A stretch of DNA of 10,707 nucleotides from JBDREF01 sp043820045 (GTDB lineage: Bacteria > Planctomycetota > Phycisphaerae > Sedimentisphaerales > Anaerobacaceae): assembly GCA_043820045.1 (NCBI GenBank), contig JBDREF010000081.1, positions 1-10,707 on the forward strand, written 5' to 3'. Below, in pieces: positions 7,211 to 10,707 of the stretch; the first letter of the stretch is position 1, and each line of letters starts with the position of its first letter. Below the pieces are notes generated by a model that was not told where the DNA came from, ran no database searches, and saw only the letters and a list, made by a program, of their open reading frames with translations. A program made the position numbers and the translations under genes.

Positions 7211-9721
7211 TTACTTATAAAGGAGCTGCGCGGTAGCGACGGTGTCTTTCGAGGCTGTGACTCGAATCCAGTAGGCGCCGAATGAATCCGGAAACCGGTG
7301 TTCCACCGGCTCGTCGGCGGGCACATGAAAGGATCGGTAGTGTTTCCAGTTGCCATTTCCATCGATGTCCACTTCCGCCCTGATGTCAATGTCACCGGTA
7401 CCGGTGTGCGACAAAGTCATGGTCTTTCGGCCGTAGCCGGTCATGAGGTAAGGGTCCGACGGTTCGTTGGCTCGCACCGGCACGTCCTTCCACGGGCCGC
7501 CCCGGCCGACAGGCTTTCCCAGCTTCCAGAGATCATCGACGGCTCCGAACCATAAAGCACACTTTCCATCGTCAGACCTGATAATGTGTCTATTGTCAGC
7601 GGGGGCGTCTTCGGCAATACCCGAGACGACAAGTAGGCCCCGCCACGAACAGTAGTCCGTGATGTGTCGGTTGTGCGTGGCGATTGGACGGATCTTGGCA
7701 AAACCGCCGGCGTTTTCCGCTGGCAACTCGTAAAATGTGCCGTGACAGTTAAAAATATCCCGTTCGGTTACGACTTCTCGGTCTATACGCTCCGATCCCA
7801 GCGGACCCGGCCTATCAAATGAAGCATCGCCCTTGGGCAGTCGATATCGGCGGCCGTCGTCGTCGATGTAAAGTACAGACGCCGAATCAACTGTAACCAC
7901 ACCTGTCGGAACGGCCACGTTCTCCTTGAGCCATGCGTGTGCCGCAGGGTCATCGACCCGTCGCAGCTCCATATCAACGTCGATTTCATAGTAACCCAGT
8001 TCTTCGCAATTGCCGTCCGAGGCCTTGACGGCGGCGAAATGCAGGGTCTTCTTAACGGCGCCGCGCGCCCTGATCAGCCCCCCGGAGGCGTCTTTGCATT
8101 CCGGTGTGACGAGGCCGTCGAACATTGGGTGTGGCTCCGGGCTGCGACCGTCCTCATTTGCATACTGAAAGTAAGCAGTTGCTTTCTTACAGTCGCGGTC
8201 GAGACGGATACGAAGCCAGTGGCCGGGTTCCGTCGGCGAAAACTCAATCCACTTGTAGCCGGCCGGACCGACGGTTACTGTTCGCAATATCGTCCAGTCG
8301 CCACTGCCTTTGGCATCTACCTCAAAGGTAAACTCCACCGGTTGCTCATTGCTGTGCGAGAGGTGAACGCCTCTGCTATTGAAACCGGCGAACAGGAATG
8401 GGTCGGACGGTTGGTCGGCACGGACAGGATCCTCCAGCCAGACCGCACCTTGCCCGATGGGTACGCCAAAATCATCCAACTGCTCGGGCCGGATGAACCT
8501 GAGGTTGGATTGCGACTGGCCCGGTGCGGCGAGTTGGCCTTTTGCCTTACGCTTGTTCAGGAATTCGCTCTTGGCCGTGACGTCGCAACCGACCACGACC
8601 CGTTCATTCCAGCGACAGAAGTCTCCAATCACCATCAGATAGCTCGAGCGGGGCGCAATGCCGCGGGTATCTTTCAGCGAGAAGGACCTTGGAAAGCGCC
8701 AGAACTCCCCGTGCATGGTCATCAGCAGGTTTTTTTCGCCGATATCACGTATTCGTGGCCATTCGGTATTCCACCCGTGAGCGCCATCGTATGTATGGGT
8801 GGCTTTGGGCAACCGAAAGGCGTGCCATGAGCCGTTGTCCAACAGCATCAGAATAAGAGAACGGTGGTCCCAGCCGATGCTCCAGATAGGGTCTGTGCCG
8901 GGATTTTCGTTTCCGTATATCCCGCCGGGTCCGGAGACTTCCGTGAACTGGTTACGGCGGACAACCTGCCAATCTCTGCCGTTCCATTCGGCCAGACATC
9001 CCGAAAGTATCTCGGGCTTGCGTCTGGCCAGTGCGGAATTCTCGCCGTTATTGGCATAAACCAGCCGGCCCTGTCCCGAATACAGCCCCTTTCCGTGGTA
9101 GCCGGGCAGCAAGTCGCCCCCGATATTCCCGGAACGATTGGTATCCGGGTATAGTTCGTTGACTTCCAGCGTGCGAACGTCCACCTCGTAGAATCCCTCC
9201 TCCATGGTGGCATAGTAAATCTTGTCTGCGGGGTCGGTCAGATGGCGTGCATTGCCCGTCAGGCGTCCGGGCATGACCTCCGGCTTAATCACGCGAACGT
9301 TTCGGTTACGGTCAATTACATACGGGCCGATGAAGAGCTGTCGGGATTCGCGGTGGATCATCCGGTTCGCCGGGGTACCCCCTACACTTTCCGGCCGGGT
9401 CGTTATGTTCAAGTTTGCATCGATTTCGTACAGCTTGTCGTCCGAACCATTGGGTTGGTGCGGCGAATAGGTGATTACCCACAGGCGCTGTGCCCACGGA
9501 ACCACCGCACCGGTGCCGCATTCGCTTTGGCTGTTGAAATACGCCAATTGCGGGTATATGCCCGACCACTCGCGCGGAAGCTCAGATGCATTGCAAAACA
9601 CGGTTAGTAAAAGTAGCAGGAAGGCGCATGCTGGTAACGCACGGCGGCGCCGATCCGGACACGCTGCAATTTCTACACAACTCGATTTGATAACGTCCGG
9701 TGGAAAGTCCATGTTTACCAT
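7211..9721 (-). CDS. Secreted protein of unknown function, beta-propeller-like with two duplicated C-terminal modules
   Basis: I do not recognise a characterised function for this 836-residue protein. It has an N-terminal export signal: RRRR at about 24-28, then a hydrophobic run LLLLLTVF near 35-42. No proper lipobox is present because Phe precedes the Cys. Residues about 60-335 are rich in short W/Y/G beta-strand motifs and look like a propeller-type fold. The C-terminal half contains a repeated unit at 340-522 and 663-836, each with an 'F(C/Y)..W' segment followed by a jelly-roll-like module; compare 'DPVRADQPSDPFLFAGF' with 'VPVRANEPSDPYLMTGY'. The ATG at 9721 is the first start after the stop of the upstream gene, 40 bases away, and it has no clear Shine-Dalgarno. 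The frame stays open upstream to 9916, but that part is the shadow of the neighbour's Gly-Pro repeat. It is probably the last gene of the sigma-factor operon. Confidence 0.85.
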   Translation of the reverse strand: MVNMDFPPDVIKSSCVEIAACPDRRRRALPACAFLLLLLTVFCNASELPREWSGIYPQLAYFNSQSECGTGAVVPWAQRLWVITYSPHQPNGSDDKLYEIDANLNITTRPESVGGTPANRMIHRESRQLFIGPYVIDRNRNVRVIKPEVMPGRLTGNARHLTDPADKIYYATMEEGFYEVDVRTLEVNELYPDTNRSGNIGGDLLPGYHGKGLYSGQGRLVYANNGENSALARRKPEILSGCLAEWNGRDWQVVRRNQFTEVSGPGGIYGNENPGTDPIWSIGWDHRSLILMLLDNGSWHAFRLPKATHTYDGAHGWNTEWPRIRDIGEKNLLMTMHGEFWRFPRSFSLKDTRGIAPRSSYLMVIGDFCRWNERVVVGCDVTAKSEFLNKRKAKGQLAAPGQSQSNLRFIRPEQLDDFGVPIGQGAVWLEDPVRADQPSDPFLFAGFNSRGVHLSHSNEQPVEFTFEVDAKGSGDWTILRTVTVGPAGYKWIEFSPTEPGHWLRIRLDRDCKKATAYFQYANEDGRSPEPHPMFDGLVTPECKDASGGLIRARGAVKKTLHFAAVKASDGNCEELGYYEIDVDMELRRVDDPAAHAWLKENVAVPTGVVTVDSASVLYIDDDGRRYRLPKGDASFDRPGPLGSERIDREVVTERDIFNCHGTFYELPAENAGGFAKIRPIATHNRHITDYCSWRGLLVVSGIAEDAPADNRHIIRSDDGKCALWFGAVDDLWKLGKPVGRGGPWKDVPVRANEPSDPYLMTGYGRKTMTLSHTGTGDIDIRAEVDIDGNGNWKHYRSFHVPADEPVEHRFPDSFGAYWIRVTASKDTVATAQLLYK

Positions 9722-9761
9722 CGATAGATAACTGAAATCCCTGTCGCATCTGCCTGGAGTA

Positions 9762-10346
9762 TCACTCGGGTGCCGGATCGGGTTCAGGTGGGGGCGGCAT
9801 TTCGGGGCCGGGTCCTCTGAAACCGCGCCCTTCCGGGCCAGGTCCGCCGGGGCCGGGTCTTCCGGGACCGGGCCTGCCGGGACCAGGCCTTCCGGGACCG
9901 GGTCTTCCCGGGCCATGTCTTCCCGGGCCGCGCTCCCTTCTGTTCTTGAAATCCCGTTCCCAGCGTTCGTATTGTCCGGGCGAGAGAATCTTCTTCATTT
10001 CCACGTTAAGTTTTTGAAACTCAGCATCAACCTTCTGTCCGAATTCATCAAACAGCGTCTGCATCGTCTTACGCTGTGCGCCAAAGACGGCCTCTACCTG
10101 CTTGGTTTGTTCCGGGGTCAAATCATATCTCGCTTGTATGTCCTCGACTATGGCGTCCAGGGGAGGGCGGGGACCGAAGGGTACCATTTTATCTTTCAGG
10201 TGCAACAACGCGCCGCCGGCGCCTATCACGAGACCGCAAAACAGAATCACCAGCCCCACTATTATCTGCAGGTATATCTGCTTGCGGCGCTGCGACAGAC
10301 GTTTTCTGCCTGAAGAAGGATTCGACTCTGCGGTCTCGCCTACCAT
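9762..10346 (-). CDS. Membrane-anchored Spy/CpxP/CnrX-like periplasmic protein with Gly-Pro-Arg repeat tail
   Basis: This is a 194-residue bitopic protein. A basic cytoplasmic N-terminus (GRKRLSQRRK) is followed by one membrane span (about 26-48), then a helical periplasmic domain (about 62-136) with two LTxxQ-like motifs, 'LTPEQTKQV' (76-84) and 'LSPGQYERW' (121-129). These motifs define the Spy/CpxP/ZraP/CnrX heavy-metal-resistance superfamily, whose members act as periplasmic chaperones or as sensors that control an ECF sigma factor. The tail (about 140-194) is a GPGRP repeat followed by PPPPEPDPAPE. The His/Met metal-binding residues known in CnrX are not evident, so metal sensing is unsupported. 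The start overlaps the stop of the upstream 87-aa gene as ATGGTAG, with AGGAGG 7 bases before the ATG, which indicates translational coupling. Given the sigma factor upstream, a sensor role is the best inference. Confidence 0.85.
   Translation of the reverse strand: MVGETAESNPSSGRKRLSQRRKQIYLQIIVGLVILFCGLVIGAGGALLHLKDKMVPFGPRPPLDAIVEDIQARYDLTPEQTKQVEAVFGAQRKTMQTLFDEFGQKVDAEFQKLNVEMKKILSPGQYERWERDFKNRRERGPGRHGPGRPGPGRPGPGRPGPGRPGPGGPGPEGRGFRGPGPEMPPPPEPDPAPE
9822..9929 (-). repeat. 15-base tandem repeat encoding GPGRP
   Basis: The DNA encoding residues about 140-175 of the sensor-like protein is built of degenerate 15-base units (CCGGGACCGGGCCTG and variants on the plus strand), giving repeated Gly-Pro-Gly-Arg-Pro. 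Such arrays can change length by replication slippage in steps of five residues without loss of frame. The same repeat keeps another frame open and creates a false upstream extension of the next gene. Confidence 0.8.
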
Positions 10347-10603
10347 AACCTTACCTCCTGCAAGGGAGTGAAGAACTGCATAAGAGGACTTGTTAAGGAC
10401 CTTAAGGCGCCTATGGAGAGGTATGCCACCACTGAGGCAGCCAGGGCTGAGAGGCTGGCGAAGACATCAAAGACTATGAAGCCAAAGCTTCCCTCCTCTT
10501 CGGTCCCGATTTGCAGTGAAATCCGCTCGGCAACATCAAACGCCGGAATCTTTTCCTCTCGCGCCTTCTTGGCCAGGTTTTCGATAGCTCTTAATGTATC
10601 CAT
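10340..10603 (-). CDS. Small single-span membrane protein, probable anti-sigma (CnrY-like in position)
   Basis: The protein has 87 residues: a charged cytoplasmic segment (about 1-38, 'AKKAREEKIPAFDVAERI') and one hydrophobic span (about 42-65). The tail 'LTSPLMQFFTPLQEVRLW' should lie on the far side of the membrane. A short N-terminal cytoplasmic segment followed by one span, encoded directly after an ECF sigma factor and before a periplasmic sensor-like protein, matches the plan of CnrY-type anti-sigma factors; direct sequence similarity is not claimed. GGAG lies 8 bases before the ATG at 10603. The gene overlaps the sigma gene by 13 bases at its start and the next gene by 7 bases at its end, so the three are surely co-transcribed. 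The function as anti-sigma is inferred from topology and context only. Confidence 0.75.
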   Translation of the reverse strand: MDTLRAIENLAKKAREEKIPAFDVAERISLQIGTEEEGSFGFIVFDVFASLSALAASVVAYLSIGALRSLTSPLMQFFTPLQEVRLW

Positions 10604-10707
10604 CCTAATTTCTCCAAAAGGTTTTCCCTCTCAGCAATTGTTTTCAATTTTTTTCGGGCTCGAAAAGCACGCATCTTGACCATAGCGCGGCTCCATCCCA
10701 TTTGCGC
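10591..10707 (-). CDS. ECF-type RNA polymerase sigma factor, C-terminal fragment
   Basis: The frame enters from the right edge and stops at TAA (10593-10591), leaving 38 residues. 'MGWSRAMVKMRAFRARKKLK' is the recognition helix and following helix of sigma region 4.2 as found in ECF sigma factors (compare the general pattern 'S...VK.R..RAR..L'). This part binds the -35 element of target promoters. The remainder of the gene lies outside the window. Its stop lies inside the start of the 87-aa membrane-protein gene, which is the usual arrangement for an ECF sigma factor and its regulator. The assignment rests on a short segment but on a distinctive one. Confidence 0.75.
   Translation of the reverse strand, partial: AQMGWSRAMVKMRAFRARKKLKTIAERENLLEKLGWIH

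Noticed and set aside
7003..7236. 77-codon open frame beginning MNIPGRIRTFNLWLRRPTL
   Set aside because: This is the reverse strand of the tRNA-Arg gene translated, a frequent false prediction.
7937..8830. 297-codon open frame on the plus strand
   Set aside because: Antisense shadow of the large secreted protein, with no ribosome binding site or recognised motif.
9722..9916. Upstream extension of the large secreted protein by 65 codons
   Set aside because: It overlaps the Gly-Pro repeat tail of the preceding gene in another frame, is open only because of the repeat, and would place a signal peptide about 90 residues into the protein.

Overview
The window looks like a bacterial chromosome fragment from the Planctomycetota, most likely a Phycisphaerae-type polysaccharide degrader. 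This is inferred from protein style, not from a marker gene. The signs are a secreted protein with tandem fibronectin-like modules carrying the 'DVYLGTD ... YYWRVDE ... VWSFTT' signature, an ECF sigma operon with a small membrane protein and an LTxxQ-type sensor-like protein, and GH2 exo-glucosaminidase-type carbohydrate metabolism. Base composition appears moderately GC-rich.

Layout. Positions 1-1272 (minus) hold a DegT/StrS-family PLP aminotransferase that runs off the left edge. Diverging from it, 1376-4021 (plus) encodes a cytoplasmic GH2 enzyme of the exo-beta-D-glucosaminidase type. Convergent with that gene, 4103-6277 (minus) encodes a secreted multidomain protein with three FN3-like modules and two jelly-roll-like modules. 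A stretch of about 730 bases follows with no gene I can support. A tRNA-Arg(CCG) with its own promoter lies at 7008-7081 (minus). From 10707 down to 7211 (minus) runs a compact operon: the end of an ECF sigma factor, an 87-aa single-membrane-span protein, a membrane-anchored Spy/CpxP/CnrX-like protein with a GPGRP-repeat tail, and then a large secreted protein of unknown function with an internal duplication.

Working together. The aminotransferase and the GH2 enzyme share a divergent control region and may act in amino-sugar metabolism. The right-hand operon resembles the sigma / anti-sigma / periplasmic-sensor plan of Cnr-type systems, and it may control the secreted protein encoded at its end.

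The most notable signal is that two genes, read outward from the same control region, each carry a different small repeat-like DNA insert (565-588 and 2072-2141). Both are translated in frame, and neither disrupts the protein.
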